Of a stretch of DNA of 64,000 nucleotides, positions 1 to 8,480 are shown one piece after another. The position numbers and the translations under genes are program-made. Under the pieces are notes generated by a model, which was given only the letters and a program-made list of their open reading frames with translations, was not told the origin of the DNA and did not search any database. Source of the stretch: Chitinophaga pinensis (lineage in GTDB: Bacteria > Bacteroidota > Bacteroidia > NS11-12g > UBA9320); assembly GCA_945897885.1 (NCBI GenBank), contig CAMDGU010000004.1, forward strand, positions 1-64,000, given 5' to 3'. How positions within the stretch are numbered: the stretch's first letter is position 1; every line of letters starts with the position of its first letter.

Positions 1-62
1 CAATGATGAAGATGAGCAGTGATTTCTCAAGATTAAATTACTTTACAAAAAACCTGAGAACA

Positions 63-569
63 TTAAAATGAACAGCCATCAATTATATCATACAAACCCA
101 AATTAAAACCTAATTCTGACATTTGGTCGTCTTTTGCAGTTTGATTCAAATATTGTACTTCAGATATCTTTAATTTTTTCTCGCCACACTTTGTGTGAAA
201 TGTAACTGATTCTACACCTGGCCAATCCTTCAAAAATTTTCTACTCTCTCTAATAACCTCTTCGGTAAACACAGTAGCAGGAGGGTATGCTTTTTGGCTG
301 TAAAGGTTGACTACACAATTTTTCCCGTCTTCGTCAATCGAAAATTCAGCCCTAAAATCGTGGTATGAATTTTTATAAGTTTTCGAATGCGAATTTGGGA
401 CAAAGAAATAGAACAATGCAAAACAAATTACAAATACATATAACATTCTATTATTTGCCATTGAATAATCCATACGGCCAAGCTTGGAATCCCATCCTGA
501 TTTTATGTACAACAGCATACTTGCCAAAATACCTAATACCAAAAGGACTAAAATAATTTTCATTAACAT
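63..569 (-). CDS. Small two-segment membrane protein, function unknown
   Basis: I do not recognise this 168-residue protein. The sequence shows an N-terminal hydrophobic segment (about residues 4-22), a short charged linker with KLGRMDYSM, a second hydrophobic segment (about 43-59, FVICFALFYFFV), and a soluble domain of about 105 residues with two cysteines. It is probably anchored in the inner membrane with the C-terminal domain on one side; the side is not resolvable. It lies left of a tRNA 3' fragment, so it may belong to an integrated element rather than the core chromosome (inference). Met3 is an equally plausible start. Confidence 0.55.
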   Translation of the reverse strand: MLMKIILVLLVLGILASMLLYIKSGWDSKLGRMDYSMANNRMLYVFVICFALFYFFVPNSHSKTYKNSYHDFRAEFSIDEDGKNCVVNLYSQKAYPPATVFTEEVIRESRKFLKDWPGVESVTFHTKCGEKKLKISEVQYLNQTAKDDQMSELGFNLGLYDIIDGCSF

Positions 570-665
570 GTCATTACGATTTTATATATGAAATATGATT
601 AGAAGTAAACTAAGTTCAAATATTATCAATAATTACTTCAAATTCAAGTTAAACTTTGTAAGTGT

Positions 666-691
666 GCAGTGATATGAGCAGTGAGTAGTGA
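666..691. repeat. Cluster of GCAGTGA-type direct repeats
   Basis: The heptamer GCAGTGA occurs at 666 and 678, with a one-base variant GTAGTGA at 685; another exact copy is at 16. The spacing is 12 and 7 bases. The cluster lies about 80 bases left of the tRNA fragment in a gene-free stretch (570-768) that is otherwise AT-rich and shows nothing else. Short direct repeats beside an attachment core are what arm-type integrase sites or excisionase sites look like, but this role is only inferred. Confidence 0.3.
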
Positions 692-768
692 TTTTACCCA
701 TTTAACTACTCAGTTTTCAATACTTAAACCGTTGATTTACAATACATTTAAATAAAGTGATAAGAATA

Positions 769-814
769 GAAGTTTCCTAAACTTTAGATATGGGTTCGAT
801 TCCCGTCGGGGCTA
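769..814 (+). pseudogene. 3' half of tRNA-Arg(CCT), probable attachment-site remnant
   Basis: The stretch folds as the right half of a tRNA. The anticodon stem GAAGT/ACTTT closes a 7-base loop TTCCTAA (anticodon CCT, arginine). A short variable region follows, then a T arm ATGGG-TTCGATT-CCCGT, then the 3' acceptor strand CGGGGCT with discriminator A. The 5' acceptor strand (expected AGCCCCG) and the D arm are absent from the preceding 100 bases, so this cannot be a working tRNA. Tyrosine integrases commonly use tRNA 3' halves as attB and leave exactly such a fragment at the distal end of the inserted element. The element would then lie to the left, with the intact tRNA outside the window. Confidence 0.7.
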
Positions 815-820
815 CAAAAT

Positions 821-853
821 AAAAAACCAACCTGAGATTCAGGTTGGTTTTTT
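821..853. terminator. Rho-independent terminator, bidirectional
   Basis: A 15-base arm (AAAAAACCAACCTGA) pairs perfectly with its complement across a 3-base loop and carries an A run on one side and a T run on the other. It follows the tRNA fragment on the + strand and lies about 35 bases past the stop of the PorP/SprF gene on the - strand, so it can terminate both. Confidence 0.8.
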
Positions 854-886
854 ATTTTGAGTGACTATTTAAAAATTTTTGAACTA

Positions 887-2866
887 CTATTCCTGAACGT
901 ATATCCAGGGGTAATTGGGCGTATTTAACTTTGATTCCGTAATCTTTGTATGTGCCTCCCACGCCATTTTTTTCTTATCAAATGTTTTTTGATAAACAAA
1001 ATACCAACCATCAAGGTCTGCAGGTTTCAAAATTTTACAATTTGGAAATTCAAAGGTTTGAGCAGCTAACTTTTGATATTGTTGCGCTTCCTTAACCGTT
1101 TTAAATCCAGCCAAAACAAGAACAAATTTAGATGGTTCAACTGTAGTTTCGGTAGATTTTTTTGCAGGTGCATCTTTAGCCTCTTCAAGCACTGCTTTAT
1201 TGGTTGCTTTAAATGCTTTTAGTTCAATATCGTTTTGATGAACAATTCTGTTAATATCTCTCAATTGTTCGTTTTCTACACGGTCACTTTCAGGAAAGTT
1301 TTTTATTTGCTTTTCAAGATCTGCTATTTTCTTTTGATTTTCCATGTTTTGCATTTTTAATGAATCTAACATGGACTTGTCTTTTGCAGTCATTTTATAC
1401 TCCTTAGGCATTTTAAGCGCTTCTTCCCTGGCCTTTTGAGCTTCCTTGTCCATTCTTTCCTGCACAGCTTGATTAATCTTGTCTGTAAGCTCTTTTCTAA
1501 GTTTTTCTTCTACCTCTTTTCTAATTTTTTCCTCGCTTTCTTTTCTCGCCTTCTCTGTGTCTTCCTTACTCTGTTGTGCTTGAGCTTCAGGTGCAGCAGG
1601 TTTGCTTTCCGTAGCCTTTTTAATCTTTTCATCCACAAGCTTGGAATAGCTTTCATCCATTTGTTTACGGATTTTTTCCTCGATTTCCTTCTTAATTTTT
1701 TCTAGTTCTTCTTTACTTATACTGGCGGCAGTGGCTGGAGTGATTTTCCCGTCGGTTGGAGTTGTGGTAGGTGGCTTGCTTTCGATGGCTTTGGCTATTT
1801 TCTCTTCCACAGCCTTGTTTACCCTAAGCTCTAATTCTTGTTTTAGTTTATTCTCAAATTCAATAGAGAGCTTCTCTTGAATTTGCTTTTCCATCGCTGC
1901 TCTCATTTTCAATTCATCTTCTTTAGAAATACTACCTTTACCTGGCTCAGGTTTTTCTTCTGATGATCCTCCTCCAAGTGTAATTCCTACAACTATTTCA
2001 TGACTACCTGAAGAATAGGTACTTATGGTATTTAGGGGTCTATCATAGGTATAACCAAATGTAATACCTTTCGCTAATCGTAATCCTCCTCCAATAGATG
2101 CTGCATATCCTGTGCGGTATCCTGCCGTAAAATACGCTTTGCTTTTCCAATCCAATAATCCCACAATATCTATTTGAGGATTTATATCCTTAGCACCTCT
2201 TACCACTACCATTGGTTTGATGTTTATATCATTTTTTAAGGCAAGTAAATAGCCTAAATTAACAATATAATGAGGAATTGATGCGTATTTTCCCTTTGAA
2301 TTATTAAGATAATCACTATAATTAACCTTGCTTGAAACCAACTGTGGTATGGCTATTCCTAATTCAAATTTCTCCGAACTTAACCTCAAACCAAAATCTG
2401 AACGAAACGTTGTTGCATTTGTTTTGTAATTTGAAAGAACTGTCTCAGAAGGGTCGTCTACTTTTAATTGATCTAAATTCAAGGTCCATTGAACAGCCCC
2501 TGCATTGAGTCCCATGCCTAAATTTAGTTTATCACTCAATTTGATAGTATAAGCATAGGATAATTGAAATCCATTTTGAGCAATCAGGTTATTTCTATCC
2601 GAATAAAGAAGCCCCCCTATTCCAAATTTTTTATCTTTAAATCCAGCATCAGCAGTAAACATATATGTAACCGGGGCTCCATCAAATCCGGAATACTGAA
2701 TTCTGTTTATACCATAAATATTAGTTTTGCCACTAGCACCGGCAAAGGAAGGATTAATTAAAAACTTATTTAATGTGTAAGAATTAAACATTGGGATTTG
2801 CTGACCAACCGCAGTTCCTGCAGCTACCAATATTACCATTAAGGTTGATATAAAACTTTTTTTCAT
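887..2866 (-). CDS. PorP/SprF-family T9SS outer-membrane protein fused to coiled coil and SPOR-like domain
   Basis: The N-terminal roughly 300 residues after a signal peptide (MKKSFISTLMVILVAAG...GQQ) match the PorP/SprF family, outer-membrane proteins tied to the type IX secretion/gliding machinery and often paired with a PKD or SprB-like adhesin. After it come about 280 residues of Lys/Glu-rich heptads (EEKIRKEVEEKLRKE and similar), predicted as a long coiled coil. The last ~75 residues (KFVLVLAGFKTVKEAQQYQK...WYFVYQ) have a SPOR-like beta-alpha-beta pattern, which in known SPOR domains binds peptidoglycan. Ordinary PorP proteins are about 300 residues, so this is a fusion. I chose Met15 of the ORF because the signal peptide starts there. 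It lies 57 bases downstream of the PKD adhesin gene and is probably co-transcribed with it. Confidence 0.85.
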   Translation of the reverse strand: MKKSFISTLMVILVAAGTAVGQQIPMFNSYTLNKFLINPSFAGASGKTNIYGINRIQYSGFDGAPVTYMFTADAGFKDKKFGIGGLLYSDRNNLIAQNGFQLSYAYTIKLSDKLNLGMGLNAGAVQWTLNLDQLKVDDPSETVLSNYKTNATTFRSDFGLRLSSEKFELGIAIPQLVSSKVNYSDYLNNSKGKYASIPHYIVNLGYLLALKNDINIKPMVVVRGAKDINPQIDIVGLLDWKSKAYFTAGYRTGYAASIGGGLRLAKGITFGYTYDRPLNTISTYSSGSHEIVVGITLGGGSSEEKPEPGKGSISKEDELKMRAAMEKQIQEKLSIEFENKLKQELELRVNKAVEEKIAKAIESKPPTTTPTDGKITPATAASISKEELEKIKKEIEEKIRKQMDESYSKLVDEKIKKATESKPAAPEAQAQQSKEDTEKARKESEEKIRKEVEEKLRKELTDKINQAVQERMDKEAQKAREEALKMPKEYKMTAKDKSMLDSLKMQNMENQKKIADLEKQIKNFPESDRVENEQLRDINRIVHQNDIELKAFKATNKAVLEEAKDAPAKKSTETTVEPSKFVLVLAGFKTVKEAQQYQKLAAQTFEFPNCKILKPADLDGWYFVYQKTFDKKKMAWEAHTKITESKLNTPNYPWIYVQE

Positions 2867-2923
2867 GTTGAATAGATTTGAATAAAATGTTGTTTGATTT
2901 AGCATCATGTGTGTTAATGAACC

Positions 2924-5900
2924 TTAATTTCTTAAAATATTAACAATACCTTTATAAAGTCTATCCGTTTCGGGTAGGCTTATAACATAATAGTAGGTTC
3001 CATCCGGCAATGGTTTGCCTTTCAATGTCCCGTCCCAAGTGTTTTTATAATTTTCCTCACTGAGTATTATTCTTCCCCATTGATCAAAAACCAATACAGT
3101 TGCCTTAGGATAAAATTCTATACCTTTAATTTTCCAAACATCATTTTGGCCGTTGGCGTTTGGCGTAATTAAATTTTGTGGCTCAATGGCAAAATCTGAT
3201 TTGAGAGTAACATTAACGGATGCTGTATCAAAACAACCAAAAGCATTCATTACTTTAACTGTGTAGCGGGTGTCTTGATCAGGTGTTGCTTTAGGATTTG
3301 CACTGTTAGGATTGTCGAGGGTTCCTGCCGTAGACCAAAGGTAATCTGTGCCACCACTTGCAATCAAATTAGCACTGTAACCTTTGCTAATCTCTATATT
3401 TTCACTAATTTTAATTATTGGCTTTGTATAAATCAGAATGGTTTTTGAGGTTGAATCCATGCATCCTAAACCTGATGTAAGCTTTAGTTGAATTTTAAAA
3501 ATACCCGGGTTAATGTAACTATGTGAAGGTGATTTTGAGGTATCATTATAACCATCACCAAAACTCCATTTTTGCGATGTATATGATCCCAAAGAAGCAT
3601 TAGTTGGTTTAACATCCACACCTGAACACGCATCTTGAACCAAAAATATAGGAACCGGTAATGAGGCAACTGTAATAGTTTTAGCCAAATCTTCCTTGCA
3701 ATTATCAGAAGATGTTGCCGTAAGTATCACTTTGTAATTTCCAGCGTTAAAATATTGATAAGATGGATTGCTTTGTGTACTGCTTCCACTTCCATCTGCA
3801 AAATTCCATGTATAGCTAACCGCTCCGGAGGAAGCATTGGTAAACTGCGTAGTAAGCCCATAACAAACTGTAGGTGCGCTAAATGAAGGAGTAGGTCTTG
3901 GAAAAACCTTGATTGACTTTGTCTGTTCTACAGAACAACCCTTGGCAGATACGCCGATTAGTTTAATGCTGTAAGTTCCTGAATTAAGGTAGGTATGGGT
4001 CGCCTGTGTTGATTTTGATGAATCACCATCACCAAATCTCCAGGTAAATGAAGCCGCACCGGAACTGAAATTAGTAAACGTTGCTTCCGAGCCAAGACAA
4101 TGATTACTGGCAGAAAATACCAGTTCAGGGTTGGTCTTAACAGTTACATTTCCTTCGAATACATTAGTGCAATTATTTGCATTTTTTGATGTAAGAATTA
4201 CCTTGTAAGTACCTGGGGCGGTGTAAGTGCGTGAAGGACTAAATGCACTTCCATTAGAACCGTCACCAAAATTCCAAGTTTGACTTACAGTTCCAGATGA
4301 AGTATTAATAAATTGCAAAGCTTTACCATCACAAACATCAGCCGCCGTAAAACTCGGATTAGGTTTGTCAAAAACATTAAGTCCTATAATGGCTGAGTCT
4401 TTGCAACCAGCACTAGAAATAGCTACCAAATGAACATCATACACTCCGGATGATCCATATTTATAGGAGGGATTAGCTAAAGTACTTGTTTTTCCATCTC
4501 CAAACCTCCAAATATAATCTCCTCCGCCACTTGGCATAGCAGTCTGATTTGAAAAATCGGTTTGAGTTCCAATACAAACATCGTTAGCTGAAAAATAAGC
4601 TGTGGGAATAGTAAAAATATTAATAGGTTTAGTTACGGATTGTGTGCAGCCGTTAGCAGACGTTACGGTTAGTTTAATATCAAATGTTCCCGTCTTATTG
4701 TATGTTTTTGCTGGGGAAATTGACGTAGATGTAGAGGTTGCATCGCCAAAATTCCACAAATAACTAACAGCTCCGGTCGAAGTGTTGGAAAAAGAAGTAG
4801 GAACACCCTTGCAATTATCTTTAACTGTGAAACTTGACACTGGCAAGCTAAAAATAGTTACCGATTTAGATATTTTATCAGTACAACCCTGAGCTGAGGC
4901 AACATTTAAAATAATTCCATAACTGCCTGCCACACTATAAATTTTTGCCGGATTAAAGAAACTTGAGGAAGTTCCATCACCTAAATCCCAATTGTAAGTA
5001 GCTCCTCCTGAAGATGTATTATTAAAAAAAGAATTGGAACCTTCACAAGCGTTAGAAACGCTAAAATTGGCAACTGGTTTAGCAAAAACGGTTACTGATT
5101 TGGTAATCGAATCCCTACAGCCATTTCCATTTGTTGCAACAAGTTTAACTGAATAAGCACCTGAAGCAGCATAAGTACGACTTGGATTTGCAACAGTACT
5201 TGTACCTGCATCTCCAAAAGACCATCTGAAAGTATTTGTCCCATAGGAAAAATTGCTAAAATCAATGGCTACTCCTAAGCACTGATTGTTGGCATTAAAA
5301 TTTGCTTGGGGTTTAGCAAAAACTATAACTTGCCTTGTAATTGAATCTTTGAATCCTGAAGAATAGAAAACTAATAATTTTACGTTATAGGTTCCGGGAG
5401 AACTATATGAATGTCTAGGTGAAAATGTTGTAGAACTCTTTCCATTATCAAAATCCCATCGGTAACTAATTACAGCATTGCAAGCATCCTTAGTAGAATT
5501 TGTAAACTTAACAGTATCGCACACCGTAGTAAAACTAAAACCAAGGACAACTTTGGTAGAACCTAAAAAACTTCTTACTGTTACATTCGTATCATTTGCT
5601 GTAACAGAATCTAGCGGAACATAAGAGGTTGACGATTTTAAAGTGAGGTTTCCTGTATACGATGCCGTGTTAAGGTTACCCATATGAATTGTATCTGTGC
5701 TTCCTGCCTTCAACGCTTTATTAAACAATTTGCTAAAAGTCACACTTCCAGCTCCAGAAACTTCAGTTCTTACCGGAATATTTTTCCCGGAAGCAATATC
5801 AACAACGCCAGTATTTTTAATCTGAACAAATATTGGATCGGAGGTAACTCCACACGTGTTTGTTAAACCATTTGTTATGCCTATAGTCGACAAATCATTT

Positions 5901-6547
5901 TGAGAGGCCTTAGTAATATCAAAACCGAAATCCACTAATCCTGTGGCTAAAGTTCCTGCACCTGCGGCAAATCCACCGTAATTTCTTTGGTTTCCACCAA
6001 TAGTAGTTTGTGCAAGCTGATTACCTATTCCAGCCGAAGATTTTATTTCAAAAATAAGCGATTGGGCAGGATCGTAGTAAAACGGCGTATTTAATGTAAT
6101 ACTATACCAAGATGTGGCAGTTGCTCCTGACATAGTAAAACTTGACTTTGAATAAACAGTAGTCAATCCGGTTACAAAAGTTGTGGAACTCCAAGTTGTT
6201 GAAGTACCTTGATTTTGCCCTAGAGAGATTGTGAAGTTTGAGTAAGTATTACTACTATTAACTGTAGTCCCAAGGCGAAAATAAATTTTTGTAATTGTGC
6301 CTTTAGGAGAAACATTTCCTGAAGTTCCAGCAGTTTTAAACAAGGAGGGACCGTAAATCCATTGTGCTTTGTTATTGGTATTGTCGTTTAACGGTATAGT
6401 ATTATAACTGGTTCCGCTGGCATTATTATAAAAAGCCTGAGCCTTGACCAATCCTGAAACATTTAATAGAACTGCAGCCAACAAACTACATTTAACGAGG
6501 TGGCGAATACTGAATTGAATTACTTGCATTAACGTTTTTTTTGACAT
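2924..6547 (-). CDS. Nine-PKD-repeat secreted adhesin with type B T9SS (gliding CHU_C) C-terminal domain
   Basis: This is a 1207-residue secreted protein. It has a signal peptide ending near VKAQA and an N-terminal beta-rich region to about residue 335. Nine tandem PKD domains of 77-81 residues follow (repeated W.FGDG..S....P...Y...G.Y.V.L), each with a cysteine near the start and most with another near the end. An Ig-like stretch comes next. The C-terminal ~90 residues (ITPNANGQNDVWKIKGIE, VFDQWGRI, WDGTLKGKPLPDGTYYYVI) are the gliding motility-associated/type B T9SS sorting domain. Such proteins are exported by T9SS and held at the surface, often with a partner PorP/SprF protein, which is the next gene. 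A promoter is visible about 160 bases upstream. The ligand is unknown. Confidence 0.88.
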   Translation of the reverse strand: MSKKTLMQVIQFSIRHLVKCSLLAAVLLNVSGLVKAQAFYNNASGTSYNTIPLNDNTNNKAQWIYGPSLFKTAGTSGNVSPKGTITKIYFRLGTTVNSSNTYSNFTISLGQNQGTSTTWSSTTFVTGLTTVYSKSSFTMSGATATSWYSITLNTPFYYDPAQSLIFEIKSSAGIGNQLAQTTIGGNQRNYGGFAAGAGTLATGLVDFGFDITKASQNDLSTIGITNGLTNTCGVTSDPIFVQIKNTGVVDIASGKNIPVRTEVSGAGSVTFSKLFNKALKAGSTDTIHMGNLNTASYTGNLTLKSSTSYVPLDSVTANDTNVTVRSFLGSTKVVLGFSFTTVCDTVKFTNSTKDACNAVISYRWDFDNGKSSTTFSPRHSYSSPGTYNVKLLVFYSSGFKDSITRQVIVFAKPQANFNANNQCLGVAIDFSNFSYGTNTFRWSFGDAGTSTVANPSRTYAASGAYSVKLVATNGNGCRDSITKSVTVFAKPVANFSVSNACEGSNSFFNNTSSGGATYNWDLGDGTSSSFFNPAKIYSVAGSYGIILNVASAQGCTDKISKSVTIFSLPVSSFTVKDNCKGVPTSFSNTSTGAVSYLWNFGDATSTSTSISPAKTYNKTGTFDIKLTVTSANGCTQSVTKPINIFTIPTAYFSANDVCIGTQTDFSNQTAMPSGGGDYIWRFGDGKTSTLANPSYKYGSSGVYDVHLVAISSAGCKDSAIIGLNVFDKPNPSFTAADVCDGKALQFINTSSGTVSQTWNFGDGSNGSAFSPSRTYTAPGTYKVILTSKNANNCTNVFEGNVTVKTNPELVFSASNHCLGSEATFTNFSSGAASFTWRFGDGDSSKSTQATHTYLNSGTYSIKLIGVSAKGCSVEQTKSIKVFPRPTPSFSAPTVCYGLTTQFTNASSGAVSYTWNFADGSGSSTQSNPSYQYFNAGNYKVILTATSSDNCKEDLAKTITVASLPVPIFLVQDACSGVDVKPTNASLGSYTSQKWSFGDGYNDTSKSPSHSYINPGIFKIQLKLTSGLGCMDSTSKTILIYTKPIIKISENIEISKGYSANLIASGGTDYLWSTAGTLDNPNSANPKATPDQDTRYTVKVMNAFGCFDTASVNVTLKSDFAIEPQNLITPNANGQNDVWKIKGIEFYPKATVLVFDQWGRIILSEENYKNTWDGTLKGKPLPDGTYYYVISLPETDRLYKGIVNILRN

Positions 6548-6704
6548 TTGGGTTAAATTATGTTTAATTGTAAATTTTTAAATCAAATTTTAAGGAGGCC
6601 CAATAGAACTAAAGCTTTCACAATTAATTGGATGAAAAATACGCAATAATACAAATACTTTAGTATAGTAATTCTTTTCTATAGGCTCGCTTAACTTATA
6701 ACGA

Positions 6705-6733
6705 CAAAAGTATTAATTATTCCCATTTTTCAA
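6705..6733 (-). promoter_or_regulatory. Bacteroidota-type promoter for the PKD/PorP operon
   Basis: On the - strand, TTG is followed after 18 bases by TACTTTTG, matching the Bacteroidota primary-sigma pattern TTG-N17-21-TAnnTTTG. It predicts a leader of about 150 nt before the adhesin gene. The rest of the gene-free stretch 6548-6896 is very AT-rich and I see no gene or further structure in it. Confidence 0.5.
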
Positions 6734-6896
6734 ATAAAAATAAATCGTTTCTCACTTATTTATTTATTTTTATTTGAAAAACCTTTAAGATTTTACCTCA
6801 GACTTATATTTCATGCAATTGTTTTAAATTGTATAAAATTATTTAAAAGAATATCATTAAATTTTTTTGCTATTTATTTTGCTGATTAACTACTTT

Positions 6897-7928
6897 CTAA
6901 TTAACCATTTCATTTTTGAAGGTTTTTAACCTTTTATGAACCAATTTGCGCCACAAAAAAGGAACTGCAGCAATAAAAAACAATCCTGCATAGCCGGATG
7001 GCAGTTTAGGCGATTTTTCAAAATTATCGAGTGTATGATAGGGTTTGGCTGCAAAATAGTGATGGTCAGCATGACGAGATAAATCTACCAAAATAAAGCG
7101 ACTGGCAAATTGATTGCTCTCCCAGCTGTGCTCTTCCGTGGCTCTCTGTTTCTCATCCCTAGTTAACCCATAATGTTGGATATAGTTGACATATTCTAAT
7201 AAAAAATTGGCAAAAAAACATTGAATTAGCCAAGCCAAAATCCCCCAACCTCCGAACAACTGATATAGAAAAACTATTAAAACTAAATGCAACACTAACT
7301 GCCTTATCACATAATTATGGGCTGTAAAAGCATTTTGGGTTCTTTCTTTTAGCCTTTTTGCTTCTTGCCTATATGCTCCTTTAACTTGCCCTATTACAGA
7401 ACGACCAAAAAAATGGTATAAACTTTCTCCATATTTGGCAGTGGCATTATCTTTATTTGTGCCCACCCACATATGATGAACTACCAAATGCTCAATATAA
7501 AAATAAAAATTTCCGGCTGTAAATAATAATAGTTTTCCCATCCATTTCTCCCATGGTTTTCTGCAATGAATAAATTCATGAGCAACAACAATAGCCGAAG
7601 TGCCTGAATTAAGACCGGTACTAAGGGCCGCCATGATTATCCAACCACCAACTATAGCATGAGTATATAATCCATAAAATAAACTTATCAGCGAAAACAA
7701 TTGGAAAGGAATATGCAGCAATAGTATTAACTTGGGAATAAGGTCGTCCTTATTTGTATGTTTATTAGATGTAAGGGCAGGAGTTAACCATTCTAACAAC
7801 CCTAAAATAATAAGGGAGTAGAAAAAATTAGCAGAAGTATATATGCCGCCCTTTAAATTTCCTGCAATAACTAAAATAGCTGGAGATAAACTAAAAAGGT
7901 ATAGGCTATTTCTAAATGATTTCTTCAT
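6897..7928 (-). CDS. AlkB-family membrane di-iron hydroxylase (alkane monooxygenase-like)
   Basis: This 343-residue polytopic membrane protein carries all histidine motifs of the AlkB/fatty-acid desaturase superfamily: HEFIH, EHLVVHH, NYIQHYGL and LSRHADHH. In AlkB these eight to nine histidines ligate two irons and hydroxylate a terminal methyl group using rubredoxin electrons. NYxxHYG plus LxRHxDHH specifically favours the AlkB branch over acyl-lipid desaturases. No rubredoxin or reductase gene is adjacent, so the electron donor and the true substrate (alkane, fatty acid or lipid) are unknown. It follows a small lipoprotein gene by 18 bases and may share its transcript. Confidence 0.82.
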   Translation of the reverse strand: MKKSFRNSLYLFSLSPAILVIAGNLKGGIYTSANFFYSLIILGLLEWLTPALTSNKHTNKDDLIPKLILLLHIPFQLFSLISLFYGLYTHAIVGGWIIMAALSTGLNSGTSAIVVAHEFIHCRKPWEKWMGKLLLFTAGNFYFYIEHLVVHHMWVGTNKDNATAKYGESLYHFFGRSVIGQVKGAYRQEAKRLKERTQNAFTAHNYVIRQLVLHLVLIVFLYQLFGGWGILAWLIQCFFANFLLEYVNYIQHYGLTRDEKQRATEEHSWESNQFASRFILVDLSRHADHHYFAAKPYHTLDNFEKSPKLPSGYAGLFFIAAVPFLWRKLVHKRLKTFKNEMVN

Positions 7929-7946
7929 TTTAAACTAATTTGAATA

Positions 7947-8150
7947 TTATTCTTCCCCAACCTTAGATTGTTCCATCTTTTTCTGCCATTTAGTCAAAAC
8001 AGAATCTTCCTTTTGTTTATCAGTTTTTTCGAAGGTTTCTACCTTTTCCAATTCTGATTTTTCTTCTTTGGTTACTTCTACTGCCTTTGGGTGATTATCA
8101 CACCCTAATAAAAAGATAATAAGAACTATAAGAAAACTGTACTTTTTCAT
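7947..8150 (-). CDS. Small lipoprotein, function unknown
   Basis: This 67-residue protein starts with a short lipoprotein signal (MKKYSFLIVLIIFLLGC) with a good lipobox LLGC. The mature part is almost entirely charged (Glu/Lys-rich, e.g. TKEEKSELEKVETFEKTDKQ), so it is probably an extended or helical envelope peptide. It precedes the AlkB-like gene by 18 bases on the same strand. No family is recognised. Confidence 0.6.
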   Translation of the reverse strand: MKKYSFLIVLIIFLLGCDNHPKAVEVTKEEKSELEKVETFEKTDKQKEDSVLTKWQKKMEQSKVGEE

Positions 8151-8162
8151 ACCTTCAAAAAT

Positions 8163-8196
8163 AAAAAAGGTCGCCCAAATGGACGACCTTTTTTTT
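8163..8196 (-). terminator. Terminator after the Ala-rich lipoprotein gene
   Basis: A GGTCG...CGACC stem with one mismatch, flanked by A6 on the left and T8 on the right, lies 24 bases past the stop codon at 8220 on the - strand. It insulates this gene from the lipoprotein/AlkB pair downstream and would work in either direction. Confidence 0.75.
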
Positions 8197-8219
8197 AAAG
8201 ATTTTTTAGGCTACTAAGA

Positions 8220-8411
8220 TTACTTAGCTGGAGCAGCAGCAGTTGAATCAGCAGGAGCAGCAGTTGAATCAGCAGCAGGAGCTTCTTCTACTTCAGTTGT
8301 AGCTTCTACTTGAGTTGAATCTGTAGCTTCTTCAGTTGTTTCAGCAGCATTGTTACAAGCTACGAATCCGAAAGTAGCGATGATAGCGAAAATTGCAATA
8401 AATTTTTTCAT
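8220..8411 (-). CDS. Small Ala/Thr/Glu-rich lipoprotein
   Basis: The 63-residue product has a lipoprotein signal peptide with cysteine at about residue 19 (ATFGFVAC). The mature segment is built only of Ala, Thr, Glu, Asp, Ser, Pro, Gln and Val in a loose repeat (AADSTAAPADSTAAAPAK), so it is an unfolded acidic peptide. It has its own promoter and its own terminator, so it is monocistronic and likely abundant. Small lipoproteins of this composition are common in Bacteroidota; no function is established. Confidence 0.7.
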   Translation of the reverse strand: MKKFIAIFAIIATFGFVACNNAAETTEEATDSTQVEATTEVEEAPAADSTAAPADSTAAAPAK

Positions 8412-8441
8412 TTTTGTGTGTTATTTTTCAGTTAAACAGTG

Positions 8442-8472
8442 CAAAAGTAATGTTAACTTTTACACTTGTCAA
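8442..8472 (-). promoter_or_regulatory. Bacteroidota-type promoter for the Ala-rich lipoprotein
   Basis: On the - strand TTG-N20-TACTTTTG lies about 30 bases before the ATG at 8411, predicting a leader of roughly 25 nt. The -7 box is identical to that of the PKD operon. Confidence 0.55.
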
Positions 8473-8480
8473 GATGTTTT

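Noticed and set aside
1436-1705. 89-residue + strand ORF inside the PorP/SprF gene
   Set aside because: It is the antisense of the Lys/Glu-rich coiled coil, giving Phe/Leu/Ser-rich shadow protein.
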